DNA of 64,000 nt from Lunularia cruciata (lineage: Eukaryota; Streptophyta; Marchantiopsida; Lunulariales; Lunulariaceae), in NCBI GenBank assembly GCA_948567375.1, contig OX419756.1:45956333-46020332 (forward strand), in the 5' to 3' direction. The notes under the pieces were generated by a model. That model saw only the letters and a list, made by a program, of their open reading frames with translations. It made no database searches and had not been told where the DNA came from. The translations under genes and the position numbers were made by a program. This document shows, piece by piece, positions 23,961-34,811 of this stretch. Position 1 is the stretch's first letter, and the number at the start of each line of letters is the position of its first letter.

Positions 23961-24006
23961 TTCTAGATAGTACAACTTGCTTAGTTCTAAGTCATAGGTG
24001 CGATCC

Positions 24007-24371
24007 GGCACATTTCTCATATCAACTCTAATGGAGCATAGCCCCATTTTACCTATTTTGTCTCTCCCATGTACGGCTTCATGGGGTCTTCCCATCCTTC
24101 GTGTTTTCTAGGGGGTCGCCCTTTTTCTCTTTGAGGACCTTCCTCCCACCAAATGAAAAGGGAATGTCTCAAGTTTCATGGGGTCCTCCCATCCTTCGGG
24201 CACATTTCTCATATCAACTCTAATGGGGCATAGCCTCATTTTACCTATTTTGTCTCTCCCATGTACGGCTTCATGGGGTCTTCCCATCCTTCGTGTTTTC
24301 TAGGGGGTCGCCCTTTTTCTCTTTGAGGACCTTCCTCCCACCAAATGAAAAGGGAATGTCTCAAGTTTCAT
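24007..24371. repeat. 192-bp tandem duplication at the 3' end of LINE-like copy 1
   Basis: Unit 1 (24007-24198) and unit 2 (24199-24371) are almost identical, from GGCACATTTCTCATATC through TTTGAGGACCTTCCTCCC to CTCAAGTTTCAT. A short phrase, TCATGGGGTC.TCCCATCCTTCG, occurs both inside the unit and at its end, so unequal exchange between those phrases could have produced the array. It lies just after the endonuclease remnant, probably in the element's 3'UTR. Confidence 0.9.
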
Positions 24372-25401
24372 TTGTACTCTAAGCGTGATTGCTGTTATGT
24401 ATTGATATTACATACATTATGCCTGCATCATGATCACGGGCTTAGTAAAACTTGCCAATACTTCTATCCAAATCTCTTACCTGAGTAATAATTTCAATCT
24501 TCCAATTAGCCAATGTCATCCAGAGATGAAGAAAGTTCCAGTGTGAGCTCAATGGGACGGACGCGTTTGCTTTGACAGTCAAACATCCACTGACGTCTGA
24601 CACTCCAAGGTGACAGAAGCTGAACGTCCAACAACATGGTGAATGCTTGTGCATAGTATCTCTTCATGGCTTCTACTGGCAGTGTCTCTATAGGAAACGT
24701 CAACATTCGTAAAAATTGTTCGAATTTTGTTCGTGTTATGCTCCTGGTTATCACAGCAGCAATGTCTGTTTAGAAGAGGCTTTCAGTAGCCAACTGGATC
24801 AGCTTTCTGACCCAACTCCGGTCGAGAGTTTGTCTAAACGCATACCGACTTGTAGGTGATGTACTGGGCAGAAAGTACTAGAAGCTAATGAAAGGGGACA
24901 GTAGCAAACAACAGAAATTTGATCAGATAATTGAGGCCATTTCACCGCAAACGCTACTCAAATATAACCGACTAGAATATATCCTATACATGACAGACAT
25001 ATGTAAAGGTTTGCCACAGTTTTGAACTATGCGGGAGAAACGTCAGTCCTGAACTCAGACTGGAGTCCCATTTTTTCCTTCCCCCGATGCTGTGTAGCGT
25101 TCCAAACTAAGATGACTATCGTCACAGGTGCAACCTCGCAGCCGACAGAACGAGCGTAATAAAGGGTCACTGCCCGAGCTGCGAGGTGGTAAAAATATTG
25201 TAATTCGGCTGATACGATTAGACTCATGAAACCACAATCTGGCCTACTTTTTCTGTTCTGATAAGAGTGTTTTTTAAAAGAAACTAAGGACTGCCACAAA
25301 GTTCAGGCAACACATCAAGGTCCTTTGGTTCAGAAATACATTAGTTGGTGACAAGAACGCGTCGCTATAACTTCTGTTCTTGTGTTCTTAGATGATGCTC
25401 T
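24372..25401. other. No confirmed gene; weak minus-strand exon candidate
   Basis: On the minus strand, about 24754-24481 is open in two frames and ends ACTCAG followed by GTAAGAG, a good donor at 24480. Neither frame shows a known domain and no partner acceptor was found, so it is not called. The part next to 25402 probably includes the 3'UTR of the membrane-protein gene. Confidence 0.3.
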
Positions 25402-27258
25402 TTACCCAAGCTCTGCTTTGCTGATGGAATTTTGCAAACCCTTCTTCTGTTCATTATGTTCATCGTGCTCCCTAGATATGCTGGACTCCGATACAGGCCT
25501 ATCTTTAGATAGAGATGGTCGGGATGCGACAGGTACATCGATCTTGGTTCCTGTCCGGATCCGTTCAAGTGAGTTCAGCTTGCTTTCCAAGACATCGAGC
25601 CGATTTTTCAGAGCAAGCAGATCCATTTGGGATACAGAGACCGGCGCATCATCGTTTTTTTTTGCTTCCGTCTCCTCTCGCTGGCCCCTTGTTGCCAAAT
25701 TCGCACGTTCACCTGCTCCGTCAGCAGCTGCCGTGTTTCCTTCGTTTGACAATCTCAAGTCTAACTCTTCAGCCACCACAGACTGCAGCAACAACTTCTC
25801 AGCTTGGGCTCTCTCCTGTATTCGTACGTGTGCAGGGAGAAGTTAGACTTGCAAACAAAAGCATTTTAACAAACCCAAAATAAAATTGAAGATTCAAGAC
25901 AGACGGTCATATATCATCAGATATATTCACTTTAAGGACATCTTCTTGAAATTATCGCAGAGAATTCCAAGGGCAAGCGAGCAGAAGAGTATACTGAGCA
26001 CTATGACATGAGAATGAGGACATTACCTTCTCCAGTCTCCGGATCTCATGTCGAGCATATTGTGCAGTAAGGTAAACGGCTGGAAACGAGAGGAAACGTA
26101 TAGTCGTTATGAGAAATGAATTGGGTAAGCACCACCCTTGCCATTTACTGCATAAGATATCAAACCCAGAAACAAAATCGATACGGATATAAAGTTCTTA
26201 GCTACTTTTCTGGGGTCGACCCAGAATATGTGCATAATAAATAACTACAATAACTACAAATGACTACAAGGAATGAACTCTTCATCCTTCATTTGCAAAA
26301 GCCAAAGTCAGGTTCCATCAGTATTTCCCTACATCCTCAATATACGCTTTACCGCGAAGTCGAAAAGCAGGTAGAGATTTACCGAATGGGGGAAGACAGG
26401 CCGCAAAGAACTGCCAGAGGTGAAAATCCAGCCTATACAATGCCCCCACAAGCAAGCAACCTTCAATCAAACAAACAAGCATCACCAATTATAACATGAA
26501 CAAAATGTGCGTTGCAACAGTTGCCATGCCGATTGTAGAATGAGGCAGTTTATAACAAAAGCGGATACTCGTATTGCTAGACTTCTTGAGATTCAGGCAC
26601 TTGCCACAGAAATCGACAGCCTGCTTTAAGTAGTCAATTTAAATAAATGAGAACTGTGAGCTGATTCATGTGGATCCGTTATGAATATCTTAGTGAAGAA
26701 GGTGGCAATGTACTAGCAAAAAAGTATTTAATGCCTACGACTCGGTAATGTCAATGCACATGTCTGCGAGAAGTAGCAGAATTCCGGAAAGCCAAAATTC
26801 TAATATCTTTAAATGTCCATAATAAGATAACTGATTGGAAACTGGTGTTCACTCCTGATACATGGCACACTTCTCGAAATTGTAACATTGAATCCTAATT
26901 ACATCACCCTAGCAGGTATGCCTTAAGGAGAAGAGTGTGTTCCAGTCATTCCCATTTCTTTGGCCGACCTGCAATTTATCATAAAGCAAAGGGTAGCGGA
27001 GAATCGGGAGAAAATTAACCCAGAAGCACCTTACCCAAACTTTTTGGGTTTCGCTGGAGCAGAAAAGAGAATCTTCGCCGCTGTGAAGAAATCCAAACGA
27101 TCTTCTCTGGCTGCAGCTTCCAGCTGCTGCCTCACTGCTCCAGGTTCCTCCCGCACTGCACTTCCCTCGACAACAGAGGACCTCATTCGCGCTCCACTTA
27201 TTTTTTTCCCCCAATTCAACATGATCGGAATTCGGTAGCGGCCCATTAACCCTGCCAT
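25402..27258 (-). CDS. Plant single-pass membrane protein with coiled coil, four exons (246 aa)
   Basis: Exons on the minus strand: 27035-27258, 26383-26432, 26027-26079 and 25402-25815. All introns are GT-AG (602, 303 and 211 nt) and all phases agree. Exon 1 starts at ATG and ends DFFTAAKILFSAP, then AKPKKFG. The 50-nt exon 2 adds LDFHLWQFFAACLPPF and the 53-nt exon 3 adds VYLTAQYARHEIRRLEK, so residues 76-100 form one hydrophobic span followed by a basic, amphipathic stretch. Exon 4 carries an acidic, Ala-rich linker, a predicted coiled coil at about residues 171-195 (NRLDVLESKLNSLERI) and a charged tail. From memory, the KKFGLDFHLxQ / AVYLxAQYARxEI block belongs to a conserved, uncharacterised land-plant protein family; I know no function and assign no symbol. 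The plus-strand open frames over exon 4 are shadows. Confidence 0.8.
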
Positions 27259-27486
27259 GTTCTGTCTCTACAGTGCTCTGATAAGATTCATCCACGAACG
27301 AACCACCGAGTCCCAGCCATCCACGCAGTCATGCCGTCTGAAACTTGAGTGAAGCTCTGATCCTCCCTAAAAGTAAACATACCAGTTGGCCCAACCTTCA
27401 ATACCTATTCTCATTTGGATTCCACCAGACTCCCAAAGAATTCGCAATTCCACCGATCTCCGATTTGCTATGCGACATCCACTTAC
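27259..27486 (-). promoter_or_regulatory. 5'UTR of the membrane-protein gene with a predicted 120-nt intron and short upstream ORFs
   Basis: Minus strand: AAGCTAA is followed by donor GTAAGT at 27486, and TTACTTTTAG ends at 27367, giving a 120-nt GT-AG intron. The remaining leader (27259-27366) holds a 14-codon upstream ORF (MTAWMAGTRWFVRG) and a 7-codon one, both ending before the main ATG, so reduced or regulated translation is possible. All of this is inference from sequence. Confidence 0.45.
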
Positions 27487-28087
27487 TTAGCTTCATGAAA
27501 ATGCAGAAAATTTGCAAACCCTAACTCTTCCACACACTCGAACGCACAGAGAGTTGAGAGCCAAACACAGGCCGCATCCTTCAATCTTCGTTCCTCGAAG
27601 TGCGTGCTGAATATTAAACAAACACCTCACTCATTCCTTACACCAAAGCAAGCACAATCAGGCAAACGCTGTACCGTATTGTTGAGAAGCTCCCACTCTT
27701 TCCGCTCCCCTCCAAATATAAATAATACATGTAAAGAGAACTTTGAAAGAAAGAGTACAAGGCACAAAACAAGTGCCAATGGAACAAAGAGCGCACGCTA
27801 AAAGTCCCAAGTCGCCAAGCCGAAAGTACCCTAGGAAAAAAAGCAAGTTCACAACAAGCCCCAAAGAACTGTCCAGGTAAAGGGTAGTATGGAGTGGTCC
27901 AGGTCCTCCAACGGTAGATTAGGTAAGTGGGGAGGGAGGACCCTTGCGGAGCTTGGTGTGTTTATGGTAATTGTTCATCCATGAAGACCCAATGCCTGTT
28001 GCAAGGTGACTGAAATGCACAGTCAGTAATAGGATGTGAGCATGACTACAGAGATAGCCAATGCACTTTTCTAAAAAGAACCTCTTG
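27487..28087. other. Upstream region of the membrane-protein gene
   Basis: Contains a leader-like stretch (GTTAGGGTTTGCAAATTTTC on the minus strand near 27525) and an AT-rich TATA-like element, TTATTTATATTTGG, at about 27712-27727 minus. Beyond about 27.9 kb the sequence grades into LINE-like copy 2. No coding exon was recognised. Confidence 0.35.
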
Positions 28088-30500
28088 TTACATCCCTAAG
28101 AAGTCCATTGAAACGGTGATGTAGGTACCAAAAACCTCAATGGCTAGGGGGACAAAGGTATCAAAGGAAAGCCGGGGTGCATAGTGGTCCTCCTTGCCCC
28201 TTGAAGCAATGGTCATAGCTACTCCTACTTGCATGCCTGCCCATACCAATGATTCCACCTGTAGAAGGTTTGCCATCACCACATCATGCAAAGTGCGATG
28301 ACCATCCATGAAAGTAACGGTATCCGCTCACACCCGAGAGATAGGTGGTCCTAATAGATCCAACCATCATCTAATCTGAACTTGGGCCCGTGTAGCTTGT
28401 AAGATCTAAGCGATTGTATCATGAATTGAATCATGGACTCTGGTGAGCTCCTCGCACACTCCACAATGTAAAAGGTGTATCCCTTGCATGTCATATGGGG
28501 AACCATATGTGCATTGGGCTGAAAGGCCTATAAGAGCTAGATATGAGAGGCCCAATCTCAATTATAATAATGTGGTAAACTCCTTAAAAGAAAAACAAAA
28601 GTCATCTATCAAGGGTGAAGCCTAGAGCCAAACTCCACGGCCTTCCCGCCTACAAGACAAGATCCTAGCTCTATTTGGTAGAGATGCATCAATGAGGATG
28701 CTAGTAAGTGTGTGAGTGTGCATATGCTCATTGAGATTCGCCTAGAGCTTCCTAGAGTCTAGGGCAACAACGTCAATAAACTCAAGGAGTAACAAGCGTG
28801 TAAGGCCTGGCAATAAGTCATGAGACAATCAATTATGTATTTGGAAGTCACAAGTGCCTAAATCAAATATCATGATAGGTCCCAACAAGAATGGGCATCC
28901 CTAATATAAGAACCTATCTACTAAACGAGGAGACACTAGAGCTCAAGCAGTAAAATATGTTGTTGGTGTTGTAGCCTCGTACCTATAAGACCGCATCTGC
29001 CCATGATTGTGGGAAGAGCAAAATACTACCTACACCACTCCTCTAATAGTTGTGGGAGCATACATGGCCTTAATAGAGTGGAGAAAGTATGAATGATAGT
29101 ACGGTCAAGTATTTGCAAATGTGGCAATAGTGCTTATATAGGCAAGAAAATTTATGCTAAATATGAGGCTTGAAGGAGGTAACATCAAGTAAGAATAGAG
29201 TAGGCCACCTGGCTATTCCCCAACTTAGAGAGGAGGTGAGCATGGGATGCAGCATGTACTAAGGGGTACAATATAAATAAACTACAAAAATCCTCTTGTC
29301 TCAAAGAAGAGCCCAAAACTCACAAACTACCTATGAGGAAATGGAATACTAGTGTGAAGTTAGAGGGAATGAGGAACGTGCAAGGGTTCTAAACCTTGAA
29401 TTTGCAAATCTAGACTTGTAAGGCCTAAGCTAGGTATGAAAGAGGATACCACTATAGTGACATCTTCCATAGGGCTCAGTATATGAGTGTCATCCAAGAT
29501 GGATAAGAAAATACAAGATGGAAAAGCTATTGCAACATGTCATAAAGTTGTGTAGTATGCTATGGCTAAGAGAGGCTCCCTAAGGGATTCCCATATCATA
29601 TGCACTCGGCTGATATAAGTTGTGAGAACTCTCTTGTAGCAGTATGGTGGCTATACAATAAAGGTGTCTCAATCCCATAAAAATCATATATAAATAAGAT
29701 CATGGAGGAGATCTAGTCAATAGGAGAGTGAACGGCACAAAACAATGTTGGACAAGAGATGGAATTGAATGCATTGGAGACATCAACTTAGACCACCACC
29801 CAATCTGAGTGAATTTCCAAGGATACTCAAATGCCCACAATAACCATCTTGAAACCCCATTGAGTAGCTACATCAAATTGATGGAGACAAGAAGGAAGAA
29901 AAGGACTACCATAGATGTAAGCAAATAGTGCAAGAGACAAATCTCAAAAGCACATTTTCAATAGCAATGGAGCATATACCCAATGTTTCCTTAGTAAGAG
30001 CAAGAAGAAAAGAAGCTCCAAACAAACAAGTTGCTCTAGTGGACACATGACAAAGGCAATGCACTAACACAATGCAAAGAGAAGAAGAAACCTTGAATTT
30101 GGAGCATTTGGGGAGAGCCAATTCCATAAGTGCTCAAAAATTAACCTTGATGACCTACTAAGACACACAAAGAGTGGAGTAGAGCATGGGCAAAGCAAGA
30201 CTCCATCAACTATAACTACTCATCTAATTGATAATCATGGAGGAACAAAGGAAGTTCCTCATTGACAAGTGGATACAAGATCTATAAATCTAATAGGGCA
30301 TTGGAGGAGAAGAGCATTGGCCATGAGGGTGAAAGCACCTTGGCTACTTGCATGTACTTCTCTACCTAATCTATCATCATGGAGTGCCAAAAGCAATGAT
30401 TCTTTGGGGGTAAGGTATGGGGATGTGGAGACTCTACAATCCACCTAGCTATGGCCTAGGCCTAAGTGGTATACTCCTCCTAGAGGGCTACCCAATCCCT
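28088..30500 (-). pseudogene. LINE-like retroelement remnant, copy 2: reverse transcriptase plus restriction-like endonuclease
   Basis: Minus-strand relative of the element at 21.2-24.0 kb, heavily frameshifted. Motifs in element order: VDVSNAFNS near 29780 (catalytic Asp), REPLLAIAYYTTL near 29570, and CIFLSILDDTHILSP near 29470-29520 (xxDD active site, matching SLVDDTHIV of copy 1). The C-terminal block is an intact open frame at 28088-28309, MDGHRTLHDVVMANLLQ through KEDHY to FVPLAIEVFG, showing the DV / K / PLAIE pattern expected of a PD-(D/E)XK nuclease. The N-terminal region may extend to about 31.77 kb, where a 129-codon open frame has no recognisable domain. The two copies differ enough to represent different subfamilies. 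Confidence 0.7.
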
Positions 30501-33500
30501 CTCAAGAACCTATGAATCCTAGAAGCTATTTCTTGGTGTCTCAAAGCTCCTCCATGAGCTGGAAAGAGTAATATATATTATAGAAAAAAGGCCAATAACA
30601 TTCAAGTGGAAACATCTCACTTTTGGTCATCAACCAAAATAGCCCATGATAATGTGGATCCAACTAGAAGATATAAAGGTATATGGAGCTTGGTATACAT
30701 CCGAGGTCATGGAAAACTTTATGGGTAATCCTATATAAGGTCTAGAGAGTGTAACCAAGCATATGCATTGGTTGAGCATGTAGAGATATAACTAGAGTAT
30801 GGATGGAGTTGGGAAGGGATAAAAAGGGAAGTGGACTCCACCCACATGTGCAAAAAATGAGGTCTCCCTTTATGTTATGCGAGACCAATCCCTACCCAAG
30901 GATAATCAAAACAAGAGATGTTGATGGGGTTATAAGGATTTTAATGGATATAAGGATGTTTTGAGGGCCTAGGTAGAGGAGAATGATCCTAAGAGGGTGG
31001 TGGAGCAATAGGAGTGGGAGGAGGCTTTGAATGATCCTACAGGGCAGTGGGGTTGGAAGGAGGATTTGAGGTAGAGTGAGGGTGTGGAACATCCATGACA
31101 TGAGGAAGGACAAGGGAAGTAAGTGGTAAGGAGTCCTCCATAGATGAGTCCTCCCTTGTAGGATGCTTCCCTAATATAGGAGAAGGATATGTCTTGGGAA
31201 TAAAAGGGAATTCTTTTGGATACACATCCACAATTGTGGGTTTATGTTGAAAAAGATGATGTAAGAGTCTACATTTGCTTGCACATACAAGGTGTGGAGT
31301 GCTAAATGAGGAGTGATGCCTAAGGAAGTCCCTCTATAGCCCAATTCCAATGAAAAAAATAGAGGAATTGGGAGACAAGCTACTGAAAGGGTATATACAA
31401 AGAAAATGACATGACAAACAAGCAAAACATAGTAGCCAATACTTTGTGTCCCAACCCAAAGAGAAAGATAAGAGAGGACAAAAATGAGAAGAACCCAAAA
31501 AAAATAGAATGGAAAGATAAAACAATGATAGAAAGGAGGTGGGAGAGAAGCCTATCTATGATCAAATGTGGCCTCCTTGCCTCTTCCAATGTCAACATTG
31601 TGTCAAGAAGATGTTGCTCCCAAATCCAATCATCACCTATTCCCAAAATCAGCAAAGGTTGGTAGTGGCTCTTTGATGAAGGCTGGAAAGAGCACACTCC
31701 CATGAGCTCTAGAACCGTAATTCTACCAAAGAGCTCCTTCTTCCTCCCACGTCCAATCCTCTTGTGCAAGAAGCATCCAATACCATAACTATATTTGGTA
31801 TAAGAGCTTCATTTGGTACAAGAACTCCTAATGTGGTCAAATCCCTAATTCTCAAATGAAATGAGACCTCCCACATTCTATACCAAAATTAGAATGTGTA
31901 GCCCAAGATTCATGTGACACAATTTGAAGAATAAAACCTTGTAAATGCTCACATTTGAGTCCTTGTGAAGTCCTTGTGCAAACCTTGTTAGGCTTCCATT
32001 GAGCCTGATTTGAGTGGATTAATCTTTAATCTCATCCCATGAATAGACTACAATATCTCAATATTTTGATGCTCATAGCCCAAGCCCACTGGGTAAGGTG
32101 GAAATTGTGGTTTTTGTTAAGCTGACCACCAAACCCTCCAATTTGCACTACTTATTTCCCACAATCTATTTGGAATCTTTTCTCATACACTCAAGTTGTT
32201 GATGCCCATGTTTGTCCTTCTCCTACTCCCCACTAAAACTCTAATCCTTCAATTTGGTTACTAATAATTCCCATAAAGTAATTGTTATCTTTGCTCTCTC
32301 TAGTCCATGCAGACCATCCAATCCTTCAATTTTATCATGGATTAATTCACGTAACACGTTCTTTAATCCTTGCTCACATGCTCAAGCTTCTGATGCTCGT
32401 GCTTATGACACTTTGAGTCAAGCTAAGCTAGAATTGTACCGCATCCAATAAAGAGTAAATTCTCAAAAGCTAGTTTTATTCAGCAGTGCATATCTTTAAT
32501 AAAAAAATTTGAAATATTCTACTTCATATTACAAATTAGTGTTTGCAAATTTTCAATGATCAGAACTAAATGCACTTAAAGTAAGTAAACAGAGTATGTT
32601 TGATTTTCGTAATCATATATTTCATCCTCCCTATATGTTTTATATAATCAAGTTTGTACATGTCTCATTAAAAGAAAAGAAATGTTAAATAAATATACAA
32701 ATCTCCTAGAAAAATATAAAAGACTTTTAAGCCTCTTTCTAAAATATCCAGAAATGAAAATATCTTCAAAAATTATAAAAGACTTTTAAGCCTCTTTCTA
32801 AATATCCATACATAATAGTATCTTCTATTATGTTTTCCCACCACCAAAAGTCTAGTTTGGATGCACACATGAAGTTGATGATACATTTGGATGTTTTAGA
32901 AAGAAGATTAAATATCTTGTATTTCTTTGTAGTAGACTTGTATGTTTATTTAATATTTCTCTAAAAGAATCATCTAATCATCTAGCCTTGTAAAGATTTC
33001 TTTTGCTTTGTAAATTTTGGGCTAGACAAGGAGTTGCAGAATATACCAATGTATATGTTAAGATTTAAACTTCAATTAAGGTAAACTTATTTTAGAGTTG
33101 ATCAATCAAATGTGACAAGCATAACATCTCCTTGCTTTCTCATGATAAGTGGCAATATATTTAGAGAAAATGTAATTTTTGCATCATGTATAGTTGGTAT
33201 ATCAGGAAGATTAATAATTTCATTTTGCTCTCATTGATGTTTGTCATTGAAGCCATTATTCTGTTTCTTCAATTTGAATAAAAAAATTTATTTTATTTTG
33301 AGTTTGACTTTATGCAAGCTCCATTCAGTCTAAGGTATTAATGCTTCAAATTGGAATATATGATATATGAATTCATAAGGTTATAAGATTATATAAGGTA
33401 ATAGATTTATAAGAATACCCATGTTCTACATATATTCTCATATGGCTATATTGACATGTATGATAATTTCATGTTGATTGACCATCTTAACGTTTAGTCT

Positions 33501-34314
33501 TCATTCAAAGGGAAAGTTTAACTTTATTCTCTATACACTTTTAAAAAACCATCGTATCATCATTTTTTTACCCTACTACAATATATTGACATGGGTTTTG
33601 TATTTCTTGTCCTTTTATACCAACTGTTCTAAGTGATCAATGGTATGTCTCTATATCAAAGAAATAAATAACATAACGTAGAGCAAAAAGAAATTTTCTC
33701 ACAACTATTGCACTTAAGTTAAACCCAAACTTGTTTTATATGTTTAAGATGTGAAAATGGTGACAATGTATGAAGAAAAGAAGAATGGGAAGACCCTATC
33801 AAGACTCATTAATAGGGCTCACATGAAATCAAATTGAGAGAACTTAGGTGATTCACATGTTATAGAGACTTATTTGTCAATGAAAAGTAAAATTTGGAGA
33901 ACTAGGTTTGGGATATTTTTTATTTCTTGGAAGGTGTGTAATAATATTTATTGCTTGCAATAAAGATATGGTCATGGCCACATCATCAAGAGGAGGTTAG
34001 AGATACACTTTTACAACTTATATCATTCTACAATATTGAATAGACCAAGTTTATAAGGACACTAGGATAAACCCTACTAAGACATGTGTAGCCCTTGTCC
34101 TATAGATTGATCCATCCATAGTTTTTGTCTTCATCCAAAGTTTTTGTCTTCATCCAACATTCTCAAAGGTAGTTTTGTCCATCATCCCAAGAGGCAATTT
34201 AGGGACAAGGACTGCACTATTTATATAAATTATTACCTTACCATAATAGATGACAATCATCTTTCAAAGGTAAGTAAGATTACAACTGTATCAACATGCA
34301 ATTTAGCAACAAAG
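30501..34314. other. No gene recognised; LINE-like 5' remnant then AT-rich DNA
   Basis: 30.5-31.8 kb is probably the decayed 5' part of LINE-like copy 2 (minus). From 32.45 to 34.3 kb the DNA is strongly AT-rich with no open frame of note. It contains the foldback at 32666-32972. Confidence 0.4.
32666..32972. repeat. Inverted repeat / foldback with arms of about 85 bp
   Basis: The left arm (about 32666-32750) contains TTAAATAAATATACAAATCT and GCCTCTTTCTAAAATATCCA. The right arm (about 32888-32972) carries the reverse complements TGGATGTTTTAGAAAGAAG and AGACTTGTATGTTTATTTAA, with several mismatches. The 137-base loop repeats part of the left arm (TATAAAAGACTTTTAAGCCT at about 32716 and again at about 32775). 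It could be a MITE or foldback element; no target duplication was established. Confidence 0.6.
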
Positions 34315-34811
34315 TTCACCCCTAGTTTATATACTTGTGAAATAATTACACACCAAAGTTACAAATTATTGGAGTAACTCAAGTTACTAGGCTAAAAGTC
34401 AAATATAGTAAAAGAGCTAAAGAAATATCCCTACTCATGAGAATATTCTCTTAAGCATGTGGTCTTATCTTGACCCAACCACTAAGTCAAGGATTCCTTC
34501 ACATGGGCTTTCCTTGGACCATAGAAGAATCTAGAACAAAAAGACTTGTGGATCCAAGAGTTCTAAACTCTTTCCTCAAAGCCAAACACCTAGGAATACT
34601 ATCAAGTCAACACACTAGAATCCAAAATAGTGGTGCTCATCTTTTCTACTTCCTCTAAAGTAAGGTCCACTCTATCTTAGCTATGACAAAATTTAGCTAA
34701 TCATGACTAATATAGAATCATCTTTTATCTTTATATAAATAATATTTCTCAAGTACTTATAAGAGCAACTAAATATCTCAAGAGCACATAAATGCACAAA
34801 TGGGTGTTTCA
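34315..34811 (-). mobile_element. LTR of gypsy element E (minus orientation)
   Basis: Minus strand begins TGAAACACCCATTTGTGC at 34811. It is homologous over its whole length to the plus-strand LTR at 37307-37803, sharing TCATGATTAGCTA, TCTAGTGT.TTGACTTG, GAGGAAAGAGTT and TAGTAACTTGAGTTACT. It lies just downstream of the E pol remnant, so it is read as that element's 3' LTR. The low end is set by loss of homology, not by a seen CA end. Confidence 0.6.

Noticed and set aside
25382-25883. Plus-strand open frames of 154 and 122 codons
   Set aside because: Antisense to exon 4 of the membrane-protein gene, whose minus-strand frame has matching splice sites and a conserved block in the upstream exons.
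26909-27295. Minus-strand open frame of 128 codons over exon 1
   Set aside because: Different frame from the ATG-initiated exon, begins with GTG and shows no domain; also considered an alternative splice to TTGCAG at 26970, which leads to an early stop.
31380-31769. Minus-strand frame of 129 codons with a Phe/Leu-rich end
   Set aside because: No recognisable domain or splice context; most likely within the 5' part of the decayed LINE-like copy 2.
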